The notes under the pieces: model-generated
Database searches by the model: none
Seen by the model: only the letters and a program-made list of their open reading frames with translations
What the model was told of the DNA's origin: nothing
Part shown: positions 9,883 to 20,762 of the stretch, piece by piece
Layout of the letters: every line of letters starts with the position of its first letter
Position numbering within the stretch: position 1 is the first letter of the stretch
Source of the DNA: Phycisphaerae bacterium
GTDB lineage: Bacteria > Planctomycetota > Phycisphaerae > UBA1845
Reading direction: 5' to 3'
DNA: 64,000 bases
NCBI GenBank assembly: GCA_029260215.1
Contig: JAJDDQ010000031.1
Location: forward strand, 214,854-278,853
Position numbers and translations under genes: made by a program

Positions 9883-12800
9883 CTATTCCTTGCGTTCGCC
9901 GACCGTCGCCACCTCGGGCGGTTCACCGGCGGATACCGCATTGATCTTAGCTTTTATCGCGTCCAGCAGCATGCGCTGATCGGGCCTGTCCAGCACGGCA
10001 AGCTGTTCGTCGAGCAAGTTCGAGGCCTTTGTCCATTGTTCGACAGCCTGGTCGGTTTGCCCCAGTCGCCAGCGCGTGTCGCCCAGATGATCGTGGACCA
10101 CGGGGTCGCCGCCATCGAGCAGGTTGGCAGCTTTTTCAAGCCACGCACCGGCCTGCTCAAACTTACCCCTCTTGTACAAAACCCAGCCCAAACTGTCGAG
10201 ATAGGCACCGTTGTCGGGATCGCGCACAACGGCGTAGCGGATCATCTCCTCGGCCCGTGTGAGGTTGATCCCGTTGTCGGCGTAGGAGTAGCCGAGATCG
10301 TTGTGAACACCGGTGACCGACGACCCGGAGAGCGTGTCCGTCAATGCGAACGCCCGTTCGAGTGCTGAGATCGCCTTGGCTTTTTCACCCTGATACTGAC
10401 GGCAGAACGACAGGCGGGACAGATGCTCGAATTTGTGGTTGGGGCTGGCGGATTCCTCGATCCAACGGTTGAGACTGGTGACGGCTTCGTCGAACCGGCC
10501 GGCTTGGATGAACGCGTTGACGCTCACGTTGCGCAGCCACTCCACACGGCGAACATCGCGTTGGGAACTCACGTTTTCTTCGGCTTCTCTGAGCCATTTC
10601 TTGACGAGCTTGACGGCCTCTGCGTGTCGGCCCAATTGCTGGAGGATGACCATCTCGAACAGATTCCGCTGGTCGGGGTCGATTCCGCCGAGGCGAATGC
10701 CTTCTACAGAACCCGGGACGATTTCGCGAAAGCGAAGGTCATTGACCAGTTCCAGGGCGTCATCGAAGCGCTTGGCGGCCAGCAGCGTTCTGATGAACGC
10801 GTCGGAGAATCTCCGGCTGTTGGGGTCGTTCTCCAACTCGGTCAGCACGACCTGCTCCGCTTCCGTGTAGCGTTCCGCCTGCACGAGCGTTTCGCGCAAT
10901 TCCTCCAGCCCCCGTGCGCTGGGTTCACGGGCGTATTGTTCGCGGGCCAGTGCAATCGCTTCATCGTAGCGTTTGGCATCGCGATAGGCTTGCAGGAGTT
11001 CCCAAGTCCAGATGACGTCTTCTGTGCTCATTTCGCGCCACTGTCTGATCCTGGCGATGCGTTCGTCATGCCGCCGCGACCGGAGCAGGGCGGTCAATGC
11101 CACCGAGCGGTAGTGGTTGGTCACGTCGTCGGACAGATCGGGCTTTGCGAGTTGTTGCATGGCGAATGTGTAGGCAGCATCAAAGCGCTGATCGATCAAG
11201 AGCATGTTGGCTTTTCGTGCAAGCCAGGGCGCGCGGTTGGGGTGGCGGGCCAGCAGCTTGTCCATGAGCTTGATGGCTTGATCGTATTCGAGGGATGCGT
11301 TGTGAACGAAGACCATCCCCAGCAACAGGTCGCTGTCGTCCGGTCGCAGCTTGAGTGCTTCCTGAATGGCGAAGCGGGCCTGCTCGGGCTTGACCTGTTG
11401 AAGGTAGCTTCGCGCGATCAGATCGTACGTGTCGGCGTCGGGGCCTGAACGCTCGAGGGCGTCGTAGAGCAATCGGCGATACTTGTCCCACTCTTCGCTT
11501 GTGGGGTTGTCGCTTCGTTCCAGGCGGGCGACGCAGCGGGCGATGCGGTGCGGGGAGGCGGACAGGCGACGCATCTCCGCCAGTTGTTTCGCAGCTTCTC
11601 GCCTGTGGTCCTGTTCGGAATCGTAGAAAAATAATTCGAAAAGCCGCTCGCGTGAGGCTTCGTGCAGGGGGTTGATGCTGAGAATCTGCTCGAGCTGTCT
11701 GCGTGCCCGACGCGGTTCCCCACGGTCGATCAGCATGTCAGCCAGCGCGTCCATCGAGTCAATGTTCGCGCGGTCGCGACGGATGGCGGTGTTGAAATCC
11801 TTGTCCGCCTCGTCGAACTGGTCCAGCCCGGCGTGGGCCAACCCGCGCAGGTAGGGCAGCTTCGCGCTCGATTCGAGCGTTTCGGGCAGATCGGACGTCA
11901 ACGTCAAAACGCCGTTCCAGTCGTAGCGATCGACCAGAATGCGGGCCAACGCGACACGAACGGGTTCGAATTCGTTGTTCAATTCCAGCGAACGACGGAA
12001 GAGCACCGTCGCTCGATCGACGTTCTCCGATTGCAACGCGACCGTGCCGAGAAGATAGGCGGCGGCATGTTCGGAAACCTCGGCGACCGGTGTGGACCAG
12101 GCTTCGCGCGCACCGGGCATCTCGGCGGCTGCCAGCACATGCTCGCGCGCTTCGGCGCACGCGGTCGAATCGGAACGCAGCGCCTCCGAAGCCGTCGCGA
12201 GTGCGTCGGACCATTGGCTTCGCGCGACGAGGATGTCGAACAGTTTCCAGTTCAATTCCGTTGTGCGCGGCTTCGCCTCGCGCAACACCCGTTCCGCCTC
12301 TTCAAGGCGATCGAATTTTTGCAACACATTGACGTAAGCGACGAGAAACTCGGGGCGATCCGGGCGTTCGGCGCACATGCGGGCGAGGTCGTCGATCACG
12401 GCTTCGGGGCGACCGGTCTGCCCGTGAATTTCCGTCAGCAGTGCGACAGCCCGATTCGGTTCATCGAGCAGGCGGCGCGCCTGGGTGAGGGCTTCGTCGT
12501 TGCGTCGCGAGCGCATCAGCAGACGGGCCAGACGCTCGCGCGCGTTGGCGTCCAAGGTACGATCGTCGAGGGCGGCGGACAGCGCGTCGGCCGCTGCGGA
12601 GAATTGGCCGAGTTTTTCGTAGGCGACCGAAATCGGCTCGCCCGCGTTGCCGCCGTTGATGGCCAGCAGGATGGCAAGCTGCGGCTCGGACTTGTCCTCG
12701 TTCGACATGTCAGCTACCGCGTGTTCGTAGATGCGATATTGCTCGATCGCAGCCGTGAGATAGCCTTCCGCATTGAGCGCCCGCGCCAGGTAGAAATGCG

Positions 12801-13353
12801 CTAAGGCGACGTATGCACCGTGCGTGTCGATGTTGGAGGCTTTGAGCGCGATGCGGTATCGCCTGATGGCTTCGGTCGCGTCGCCGTCTTCGAATGCAAG
12901 TCGGCCCAGCAGGTAATGGGTGACGACGTCGTCCGCGTCGCGCTGAATCGCCTTCGACAGGTGGGTACGCGATCGCTCGAAGCTGCCGGCTGCGAAGTAT
13001 GCGGCTGCGATTCGCCGATGCAGCACCGGGGAATCGGGTTCCCGCCGGAGGGCTTTTCCAAGCTCGATCGAAGCCTCCGTGTAACGCTGTTCCGCGTAAA
13101 GAGATTCCGCTCGGGCCAGGCGCCGGGCGATTGGCCCTGACAATTCTGCCGCCGGCGTTTGGGCAGGCTGCGGAGCGGCTGGCTCGGGAAGGATGAGGTC
13201 GAGTGTAAGCCGAGCACGGGCGGGATCGATCTCTTCCGTCGCACCGTTCGACAGCGCGACCCGATCAACGCCAGGGGAACTCGCGCACCCCAGACACACA
13301 AAGAGGTTCACACAAATTAGCGGCAGGTTTGTTGCGACGCGCGTTGACTGCAT
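9883..13353 (-). CDS. Large TPR-repeat lipoprotein
   Basis: Signal/lipobox MQSTRVATNLPLICVNLFVCLGC; many TPR units through 1156 aa. Confidence 0.85.
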   Translation of the reverse strand: MQSTRVATNLPLICVNLFVCLGCASSPGVDRVALSNGATEEIDPARARLTLDLILPEPAAPQPAQTPAAELSGPIARRLARAESLYAEQRYTEASIELGKALRREPDSPVLHRRIAAAYFAAGSFERSRTHLSKAIQRDADDVVTHYLLGRLAFEDGDATEAIRRYRIALKASNIDTHGAYVALAHFYLARALNAEGYLTAAIEQYRIYEHAVADMSNEDKSEPQLAILLAINGGNAGEPISVAYEKLGQFSAAADALSAALDDRTLDANARERLARLLMRSRRNDEALTQARRLLDEPNRAVALLTEIHGQTGRPEAVIDDLARMCAERPDRPEFLVAYVNVLQKFDRLEEAERVLREAKPRTTELNWKLFDILVARSQWSDALATASEALRSDSTACAEAREHVLAAAEMPGAREAWSTPVAEVSEHAAAYLLGTVALQSENVDRATVLFRRSLELNNEFEPVRVALARILVDRYDWNGVLTLTSDLPETLESSAKLPYLRGLAHAGLDQFDEADKDFNTAIRRDRANIDSMDALADMLIDRGEPRRARRQLEQILSINPLHEASRERLFELFFYDSEQDHRREAAKQLAEMRRLSASPHRIARCVARLERSDNPTSEEWDKYRRLLYDALERSGPDADTYDLIARSYLQQVKPEQARFAIQEALKLRPDDSDLLLGMVFVHNASLEYDQAIKLMDKLLARHPNRAPWLARKANMLLIDQRFDAAYTFAMQQLAKPDLSDDVTNHYRSVALTALLRSRRHDERIARIRQWREMSTEDVIWTWELLQAYRDAKRYDEAIALAREQYAREPSARGLEELRETLVQAERYTEAEQVVLTELENDPNSRRFSDAFIRTLLAAKRFDDALELVNDLRFREIVPGSVEGIRLGGIDPDQRNLFEMVILQQLGRHAEAVKLVKKWLREAEENVSSQRDVRRVEWLRNVSVNAFIQAGRFDEAVTSLNRWIEESASPNHKFEHLSRLSFCRQYQGEKAKAISALERAFALTDTLSGSSVTGVHNDLGYSYADNGINLTRAEEMIRYAVVRDPDNGAYLDSLGWVLYKRGKFEQAGAWLEKAANLLDGGDPVVHDHLGDTRWRLGQTDQAVEQWTKASNLLDEQLAVLDRPDQRMLLDAIKAKINAVSAGEPPEVATVGERKE

Positions 13354-13373
13354 GATTCGGGCGACTCCGTGCT

Positions 13374-14120
13374 TCAGCGAGCGGCCGTCTTCTTGCGCGA
13401 CTTGGCGGCCGGCTTCCTGGTGGTTTTCTTACTGCTGGTACTTCGGGTCGTTTTTGCCTTGGGCTTTGCGGATTTTTCGCGTTTCGCCGCTTTTGGAGGG
13501 GCGAGCTTGGCTGCGACCTTGGAACTTGCGAAATGATCCATCAGCAGGCAGAAAATCTTGCCGTCGCTGGCCGCGATGTTGCGCTCCAGAAACGCCTGAA
13601 CCTCCACCACCGTCGCTTCGGGGTTGACCAGATTCGTCTTGCGCAACGCATTGCACATTCGGTCGCTCACCGGAACAGCGTGCCCGCCGAGGCTCCACAG
13701 CATGACGGAAGCGGCGGTACACGCATCGATACCGTCGAGGGATTCGAGATAGTGTCGTGCCTCGCGTCGGCCTGTCTTGTGCAGATGGTCGAGCGTGATG
13801 GCGTGTTCCTTGCGGTAGATCGCGTTCAGAGCGCGGCGGATCGCATCGGCACACTGTTTATTGTTGCTGACGTACGGGGCGATGACGGCTGCGATCTCCT
13901 GCGTCGTGGACACGCGCAGCTCGTTGACATCGACCATCACGCTGAAGAGCGCCTTGATCGCCCGGGCAGACTTGGCCTGCGTCGTTTCCGCCCCGAGAAC
14001 GCCCAGGATGACCTGCCGGACCGGGTCCACCGCTTCGGGAATCTCCGGCTTGCCCAGCTCGGTTTTGAGTTGCGTGAATGCCTTCTTGATGCGTTTGGCG
14101 TAGAGGGTACCGTTTTTCAT
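13374..14120 (-). CDS. HhH-GPD / endonuclease III-like protein with basic C-terminal tail
   Basis: LDGIDACTAASVMLWSLGGHAVPVSDRMCNALRK aligns with the endonuclease III HhH region; Lys/Ala/Ser-rich tail; ATGA overlap with rbfA. Confidence 0.7.
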   Translation of the reverse strand: MKNGTLYAKRIKKAFTQLKTELGKPEIPEAVDPVRQVILGVLGAETTQAKSARAIKALFSVMVDVNELRVSTTQEIAAVIAPYVSNNKQCADAIRRALNAIYRKEHAITLDHLHKTGRREARHYLESLDGIDACTAASVMLWSLGGHAVPVSDRMCNALRKTNLVNPEATVVEVQAFLERNIAASDGKIFCLLMDHFASSKVAAKLAPPKAAKREKSAKPKAKTTRSTSSKKTTRKPAAKSRKKTAAR

Positions 14121-14572
14121 ACGCTCGGAATGTCCTCCTGTCCGTTGGTGCCGTCGATTGGATCCTGCTTGGCGGCTTTTTCGTGCTCGCGCATGGTTTC
14201 TTCAATAATGCGCATCGTCTCAGCCGCCTTGCGATCCGAATCGTCGTACTCGATCCGCAGTTCCGGGCAATTGCGCATGCGCAAACCCTTGGCCAAAAAG
14301 CCCTGAATGCGCCCGCGCGCGTTCTGCAGGGCTGCCATTGTGCGCCGGCCTTCCGCCTCGGTGCCGAACACGCTGATGAAGGCTTTCAGAACCTGCAAAT
14401 CGCTGGAAAGCTCGACACGTGTGACGGTTGTGAACGTCGCCACGCGCGGATCGTTCAGCTTGCAGCGAATCACGTCGCTGACGATGAAACGGGCGGTCGA
14501 TGCCAGCTTTTCAACGCGATGGGAAGGCACGTCGGCTTGCTCCGGGTCAGTACAACTCGCGTTCGTAGTCAA
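14117..14572 (-). CDS. rbfA: Ribosome-binding factor A
   Basis: SHRVEKLASTARFIVSDVIRCKLNDPRVATFTTVTRVELSSDLQVLKAFISVFG and PELRIEYDDS. Confidence 0.9.
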   Translation of the reverse strand: MTTNASCTDPEQADVPSHRVEKLASTARFIVSDVIRCKLNDPRVATFTTVTRVELSSDLQVLKAFISVFGTEAEGRRTMAALQNARGRIQGFLAKGLRMRNCPELRIEYDDSDRKAAETMRIIEETMREHEKAAKQDPIDGTNGQEDIPSV

Positions 14573-14828
14573 TCAGCACGACGCCGTGCTGCTTACGAAT
14601 CCAATCCACAATCTTGTCCAAAGCGCTGTGTACGAAGCGCGATTCGTTGGCGACCAGAGCGATGCCCAGCACCGCGGATCGCCACACATCCTGATCCTCG
14701 ACCTCGGCGGCTGACACGTTGAACGTGTTGGTCAACCGCTGCTTGACGCTCTTGAGCACGCGCCGTTTGTCCTTCAGCGAGTTGGCCTCCGCAATGGACA
14801 ACTGCACGCGCAGCACACCAACGATCAT
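14547..14828 (-). CDS. DUF503 (YlxP-like) protein
   Basis: MIVGVLRVQLSIAEANSLKDKRRVLKSVKQRLTNTFNVSAAEVEDQDVWRSAVLGIALVANE. Confidence 0.85.
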   Translation of the reverse strand: MIVGVLRVQLSIAEANSLKDKRRVLKSVKQRLTNTFNVSAAEVEDQDVWRSAVLGIALVANESRFVHSALDKIVDWIRKQHGVVLIDYERELY

Positions 14829-16039
14829 TTTGCATCCACGTACGCATCCGCCCTGCGTGTCACACCGTCCAACGCAACCGCGATGAACGCGCCGTCCATA
14901 GGGTCGATTCTGAACAACTGCATCTTGTTGTCGTCCATTCGGTAGCTGATCGTTCCGACCCGTCCAAGAATGTCACCAATGTACGTTTGCACTTTCGGAT
15001 CGACCTCGTAGTAATCCAGCTCAGTGCGAATGTCCTGTTCGTTGAACTTGAACGCCTGTTCCGAGGGCAGCAGTTCAACCGTTCGAGCCAAGTCTCCTAT
15101 ATACGGCAGGAACAACGGTGCCAGCATGCTCCACTTGTCCACATCAACGCGAACACTGTACCGACGAGCGATATGTACCCGCCCCCGAATGCGCATCACG
15201 CCCGTGGCTTCGGAAGCGTCGGGCCTGAAAAACCGATCGATCTCACGAATTGCAGGAGAGTCGGATTTCACTTCGCCCTCCTTGATCTTCGCGTCTTCGA
15301 TCTTCTTGCGTGTCGCGATGTAGCCCCAAGCCTCGTACCGCCGCATGAAGTGACTGTTGTTCACCGCGACCATCGCCACAAACGTGTAGGAACCAGGATC
15401 AAGCTTGATCGCCCGAGCACCATCGACGCGGCTGACTTCGTTGTCACCGGCACCGGGCAACACCCAGTCGAACCCTTCTTTCGATTCGTCGGCGTCGCAA
15501 TAATAAACTATGACATCATCCGGCACGGGCAGCACATAAACACCACTGTCGCCGTGAGCTGACAAGTCGTCCTTGATGAATCCGTTTCGACTGGTCTTGC
15601 GCGGAGACGGACGACTCGTCGACAAAGGTCTGGTCGGCGTGCGCACCTCCGACTCCTTCGGATCCGCTGTTGCGACCTGCCTTTGCTCACCCTCAATCGC
15701 GTCGGAGATCATAGGCCAAACGTATTTCTTGCCCACGAAAATGGCACAAATCAGAAAGGCTGCGACGTAGGCCATCTTCTTGATGACGTTGAACGGGTCC
15801 GACTGACTACGCGGGGTGAACGGCATACCCGCAGCCGCAGCCGCCTTGCGCCCGACCTTGGCGGACCCGCTGCCGGACGATGTTTTCTCACCCACTTCGG
15901 AAAACAGGAAGTCAAGCTCGTCACGCTCGTCGTCGGGGACGGCCGCCTCACGACCGCAGTAGGCACAGCGCACCGCTTTGCCGGCGTCATCGTCCTTCGC
16001 CCGTACGGTGTGGCCACAATCGGCTTTGAATTCAATCAT
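14825..16039 (-). CDS. Zinc-ribbon membrane protein of unknown function
   Basis: N-terminal CGHTVRAKDDDAGKAVRCAYCG; TM segment AYVAAFLICAIFVGKKYVWP; ATGA overlap with the DUF503 gene. Confidence 0.7.
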   Translation of the reverse strand: MIEFKADCGHTVRAKDDDAGKAVRCAYCGREAAVPDDERDELDFLFSEVGEKTSSGSGSAKVGRKAAAAAGMPFTPRSQSDPFNVIKKMAYVAAFLICAIFVGKKYVWPMISDAIEGEQRQVATADPKESEVRTPTRPLSTSRPSPRKTSRNGFIKDDLSAHGDSGVYVLPVPDDVIVYYCDADESKEGFDWVLPGAGDNEVSRVDGARAIKLDPGSYTFVAMVAVNNSHFMRRYEAWGYIATRKKIEDAKIKEGEVKSDSPAIREIDRFFRPDASEATGVMRIRGRVHIARRYSVRVDVDKWSMLAPLFLPYIGDLARTVELLPSEQAFKFNEQDIRTELDYYEVDPKVQTYIGDILGRVGTISYRMDDNKMQLFRIDPMDGAFIAVALDGVTRRADAYVDAK

Positions 16040-16059
16040 GGGTAACGAACGACCAACCT

Positions 16060-18891
16060 CTATAGAGTTCGCGCGGTGCTCACGATTTCATAGGCTTCGA
16101 GAATATCCCCGGGCTTGATATCGTCGAACCCGACGAGTCGAATACCACATTCCATTCCGGAGCGAACTTCCTTCGCATCGTCCTTGAAACGCTTGAGCGT
16201 ATCGACCTTGCAGCCGTCACGCACAATCACACCGTCGCGATTGATGCGCACCAGATGGCTTCGCTGAATCGTGCCGCTGGTAACCATGCAACCCGCCACA
16301 GTGCCGACCTTGGTAATATTGAATATCTCGCGAACCTGACAGGCAGCGCGATTCTCTTCCTTCCGATCCGGCGACAAAAGACCTTCCAGCGCCTTCTTAA
16401 TGTCGTCGGCTACGTCGTAAATGACTTTGTACTGACGCAGATCAACGCCCTTGTTCTCCGCGAGTTTGCGGGCACCGGGCATCGGCGCGACGCGATAGGC
16501 GATGATGATCGAGTCCGATGCGTCAGCCAAGAGAATGTCGCTGTCGTTGACCGCGCCGACAGCGGTGTGCCGGAACGTGAGTCGCACCTCTTCAGAAGGA
16601 ATCTTGCCCAGCGTGCCGCGCAAAGCGTCAAGCGATCCGTCCACATCGGCTTTGATGATGATGCTCAACGCCGGCACCTCGCCGAGATCGCGCTGCTTGA
16701 ATGCCTCTTCCAGCGTGCGTACGCGGTGTGTCTCGCGTCGCCCTTCCTGAGCGCGGCGGCGGCGGCAGTCCTCTGCCACCGTCTTGGCACGCTGCATCGA
16801 GTCCAATACGTAGAATTTGTCGCCCGCAGCCGGCACCTCGTCCAACCCCCAAAGCTCCACGGGAATCGACGGGGTCGCTTCCTTCAGACGCTTGCCGCGA
16901 TCGTCGACCAGAGCGCGCACCTTGCCGAACGCGTTGCCGCACACCACCATGGCACCGGTCTTGAGCAACCCGTCCTGCACGAGCACGCGCGCCACCGGGC
17001 CTACACCCTCGCGCGTCTCAGCCTCAATAACGGTACCGCTCGCCTTGCCCTTGAAGTCGGCCTTGAGGTCGAGCACTTCGCCAAGTGCGGAAAGATGCTC
17101 GATCAGCTCAGACAGGCCGGTCCCCTTGGTGGCGGACACATGAATCACGTCTGTATCGCCGCCCCAGTCGCCGCTCGGCTGCAATCCGTGCTCAGCCAAT
17201 TGTCCGTAAATGCGCTGGACGTTCTGCGTACCCAGATCAATCTTGTTGAGGGCGACGACCACCGGGGCTTTCGCCGCTTTCGCGTGGTTGATCGCCTCGA
17301 TCGTTTGCGGCATCAAACCGTCGTCGGCTGCGACAAGGAGCACGACAATATCCGTGATCCCCGCCCCGCGCGCACGCATCGCAGTAAAGGCTGCGTGCCC
17401 GGGCGTATCAACAAACGTCACCTTGCCGGCTGTGGGGTGATCAAGGTGGTATGCGCCGATGTGCTGCGTAATGCCGCCGTCCTCGGAGTCGGTCACGCGC
17501 GTCTCGCGAATGGCGTCGAGGAGACTGGTCTTGCCGTGATCCACGTGGCCGAGAAACGTCACCACCGGCGCACGCGGTTTGAGTTGCTTTGGTTCGCGGT
17601 TGGCGAATTCTTCTTCCACCTCATTAAGCGCCGTCTTGGCGGGCATCACTGTGAGCACCACACCCTTTTCGAGCGCGATGTACTCAGCCATCTCAGCCGT
17701 CAGTTCCATGTTGATGCTGCCGCTGACGTTGAACTCCCGCTTGAGCAGGGGAAGAATCTGAATCATCGAGATGCCCGTGGCAGCGCAGAACCCCTTCATC
17801 ACAATCGGCTCTTGAACCGTGGCTTTGGTCTTGCGCGGTGCGGGACCAGCCATCCCGCCTCGACCCTGATCCACGCCGCGGCGATTGTGAATGCGCCGGC
17901 CCGTCGCATCGCTGATGCGTTCCTTGCGCTCCGCCAGATCGCGGTTGCGCCATTCCTTGAGCTTTTCCGCCGAAGTGTCCAGCGGACCCCGACCACGTGA
18001 TTTGCGCGCGTTGGCTGCCTCAGCAGCCGTTGCGGCTGCACCGCGACCGCGACCGCGACGACGCCCCGGAGCGTCCGGGCTTGGAGGCGCACCTCCCGGT
18101 GGCGGCATCGGACCCGCACGACGCGGCGGCGGACGACGAACGTCCTGATCCACAGGCTCGTACCGAACCACACGCGGGCCTTTCAACTTCACCGGCAGCG
18201 GTACGTTCTGCGGACCGGCCGGCCTGATCTTCTCCGGCTCTTCTGCATTGACTTCTTCAACAGCAGTCGCGTCAGCAGCAGGCGTGTCAGCCTCTGCCTT
18301 GGTCGCAGCCTCAGCCTCGCCAGCGTCTTGTGCTGCCTCTGATTCCTGCGGTTCTGTGGCTGAAACGGCAGCCGGCTCTTCCGAAACCGGTGCGTCCGCC
18401 GCAGGCGTCTCAGATGCGTCGGTCACCGCCTCGGGTGCAACAGCCGCAACCTCTTGCTCAGACGCGGCTGCGGGCGCATCGACCTGCCCCTCAATCACGA
18501 CCGTGGCGGACTCCGATGTTTCGGCTTCGGGAGTAGCTACGCCGGTTTCGTCTTTCGGCGGTGCTTCGACCGTAGCGATCGCGGTGGCGGACTCCGTTGC
18601 GCCGTCCTCCGCGCCCACCTGCTTGGTGGCAACACGGTCAGCCTTGCGCTGGGCGGCTTTCGCCTCCTTGCGAACGATTTCGAGATCGACACGGTCTGCC
18701 GACTCGACCGTCGTATCGTGTTTCCCCTCGCTGAACCACTCGCGAATCGTCGCTTCCAAGCCAGCGGACAGCGTCGACATGTGATTCGTCACGTCGAGAC
18801 CCTCAGCCTTACACTTGGTGATGATCATCTTGCTCGGAACTTTCAATTCCTTCGCCAAGATATGAACCCGCATCTTCTCAGCCAACCGCAC
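16060..18891 (-). CDS. infB: Translation initiation factor IF-2
   Basis: [40 protein letters not shown]; long Ala/Glu/Pro-rich N-terminus. Confidence 0.97.
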   Translation of the reverse strand: MRLAEKMRVHILAKELKVPSKMIITKCKAEGLDVTNHMSTLSAGLEATIREWFSEGKHDTTVESADRVDLEIVRKEAKAAQRKADRVATKQVGAEDGATESATAIATVEAPPKDETGVATPEAETSESATVVIEGQVDAPAAASEQEVAAVAPEAVTDASETPAADAPVSEEPAAVSATEPQESEAAQDAGEAEAATKAEADTPAADATAVEEVNAEEPEKIRPAGPQNVPLPVKLKGPRVVRYEPVDQDVRRPPPRRAGPMPPPGGAPPSPDAPGRRRGRGRGAAATAAEAANARKSRGRGPLDTSAEKLKEWRNRDLAERKERISDATGRRIHNRRGVDQGRGGMAGPAPRKTKATVQEPIVMKGFCAATGISMIQILPLLKREFNVSGSINMELTAEMAEYIALEKGVVLTVMPAKTALNEVEEEFANREPKQLKPRAPVVTFLGHVDHGKTSLLDAIRETRVTDSEDGGITQHIGAYHLDHPTAGKVTFVDTPGHAAFTAMRARGAGITDIVVLLVAADDGLMPQTIEAINHAKAAKAPVVVALNKIDLGTQNVQRIYGQLAEHGLQPSGDWGGDTDVIHVSATKGTGLSELIEHLSALGEVLDLKADFKGKASGTVIEAETREGVGPVARVLVQDGLLKTGAMVVCGNAFGKVRALVDDRGKRLKEATPSIPVELWGLDEVPAAGDKFYVLDSMQRAKTVAEDCRRRRAQEGRRETHRVRTLEEAFKQRDLGEVPALSIIIKADVDGSLDALRGTLGKIPSEEVRLTFRHTAVGAVNDSDILLADASDSIIIAYRVAPMPGARKLAENKGVDLRQYKVIYDVADDIKKALEGLLSPDRKEENRAACQVREIFNITKVGTVAGCMVTSGTIQRSHLVRINRDGVIVRDGCKVDTLKRFKDDAKEVRSGMECGIRLVGFDDIKPGDILEAYEIVSTARTL

Positions 18892-18945
18892 ACCTCCAAT
18901 CGAGCATCACGCGGAAACGTGTCCGCGGATCTCGCACCGACAAAA

Positions 18946-20553
18946 CTAACCCTGCTGAACGTCACCGCCGCCGTCTTCCACAGTTGTCGGCGTCACCTCG
19001 TGAACCGGCCCCTCGACAACACCCGTCTCATTTCCATCGGACGCCGCCACGTCCGCAACCGTCTCACCATCAGAAACCACCTCCGGCTCACCATCGGCCA
19101 CCGCCTCGGCTTCGCAGGACACGGGCACATCGGCAGCAGCACCGTCTTGTTGTTCGACGGCCTCACCTTCGGGGACAGCCTCCAGCTCACCTTCGGAAGC
19201 CGCTTCGGTTTCAGCGGGCACGGGCACTTCCGTGACGGCTTCCTCCTGTGCAACAGCCTCAGTCTCACCTTCGGAAGTCGTCTCCGTAGCGGTATCGCCA
19301 GCCGTCTCAGCCTCAGCCTCCGACGAACCGTCGCCATCCGCGTCATCCGCAACGATGCCGGCGGCTTCAGCCGCTGCACGCTCCGCTTTGGCCTTCTCTT
19401 CCTCCTCGATCAGCCGCGTGCAGACTTCCTCGGCTGTCTCCACGATGCGGTTCGCAAGCTCTTCCTCAAGCTCAAGCTCCTTAACCAGCGGCTCGGTTCC
19501 GACTTCCTTGATGTCGAGCAAATTGATAATGCCCAAAGCCAGAATCTTATCCAACAAAACGTCGTCCACACCGTCGATGCTGCGCAACGCAGTGTGAAGA
19601 TCGTCAAGACCCTTGTTGTATTCAGCCGGAGTCAGAATATCGATGTCCCAACCAGTCAGCCGGGCGGCCAAGCGGACGTTCTGCCCGCGTTTCCCGATGG
19701 CCAGCGACAACTGATCCTCCGAGACAACCACGGTGGCCCGACCCAGCTCGAAACACAATGCCACTTCCTGAATCTCAGCCGGCTTGAGCGCGTTGCCGAT
19801 CAGAATCTGGGACGACTCGTTCCAACGCACAATGTCGATTTTCTCACCGCCAAGCTCGTCAACGATGTTGCGAATGCGACTGCCCCGAACGCCGACGCAA
19901 GCGCCGACCGCGTCCACCTTCATATCGATGCTGGCCACCGCAACCTTGGTCCGATAGCCGGCTTCACGCGCCAACGCGCGCATTTCAATTACCTTTTCCG
20001 CCACCTCGGGCACTTCCAGTTCGAACAATCGACGGATGTAGTCCGGATGCGACCGCGTCAGCACGATGCGCACTTGGTACGGGGCTTCACGCACGTCGAG
20101 AATCATCGCCCGGATTCGCTCGCCCACATGGTGCGATTCGCCCGGAATCTGCTCGCTTCGAGGCAGAAAACCCTCGCCGCGACCGATGTTCACGATCAGC
20201 AGATTGCCCTCCACCCGCGAGACGGTGCCCGTGACAATCGTACCCACACGCTGCGAAAATTCGTCAAAAATGCTGCCGCGCTCCGCTTCGCGAATACGCT
20301 GGATTATCACTTGCTTGGCTGTCTGCGCTGCGATGCGACCAAGCTGCTTCATCTCGATCTGTTCACCGTTCGCAACGGCGGATATTTCGCCCGTCATGCG
20401 GTCGATGCGCACCTCAACGTCCTCGGTCTCCCCGAACGCTTTGCGCGCCGCCGACGCCATCGCACTCTCGATGTCTTCGTAAACGAGATCCTTCTCGATA
20501 TTCTTGTCACGACTGATCGAGTCAATCAGTCGAATCAGGTCGGCGTTGCCCAT
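18946..20553 (-). CDS. nusA: Transcription termination/antitermination factor NusA with acidic C-terminal extension
   Basis: Start MGNADLIRLIDSISRDKNIEKDLVYEDIESA; S1 and KH motifs (VGVRGSRIRNIVDELGGEKIDIV, LAIGKRGQNVRLAARLTGWDIDI). Confidence 0.95.
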   Translation of the reverse strand: MGNADLIRLIDSISRDKNIEKDLVYEDIESAMASAARKAFGETEDVEVRIDRMTGEISAVANGEQIEMKQLGRIAAQTAKQVIIQRIREAERGSIFDEFSQRVGTIVTGTVSRVEGNLLIVNIGRGEGFLPRSEQIPGESHHVGERIRAMILDVREAPYQVRIVLTRSHPDYIRRLFELEVPEVAEKVIEMRALAREAGYRTKVAVASIDMKVDAVGACVGVRGSRIRNIVDELGGEKIDIVRWNESSQILIGNALKPAEIQEVALCFELGRATVVVSEDQLSLAIGKRGQNVRLAARLTGWDIDILTPAEYNKGLDDLHTALRSIDGVDDVLLDKILALGIINLLDIKEVGTEPLVKELELEEELANRIVETAEEVCTRLIEEEEKAKAERAAAEAAGIVADDADGDGSSEAEAETAGDTATETTSEGETEAVAQEEAVTEVPVPAETEAASEGELEAVPEGEAVEQQDGAAADVPVSCEAEAVADGEPEVVSDGETVADVAASDGNETGVVEGPVHEVTPTTVEDGGGDVQQG

Positions 20554-20762
20554 GTACGTTCGATCCTTCCAACCTTTGAGGCGTCCTTGTGGGCGCTCAC
20601 GTCTCGATGCAAACCATCGAAACTCCAAAAAAAAACGCGGGCGCACACGGGCATCCCACATTCTCTACAACGCAAAGCCGATATGTCCGATCGAACGCGG
20701 TATCAGTTCATGACACCACTCCGACCGGCTGACACCGGCGGTGAAGCCCAACAATGCCCGAT

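Noticed and set aside
10423-12804. Plus-strand ORFs of 341 and 380 aa opposite the large TPR gene
   Set aside because: Antisense shadow frames with no recognisable motifs.
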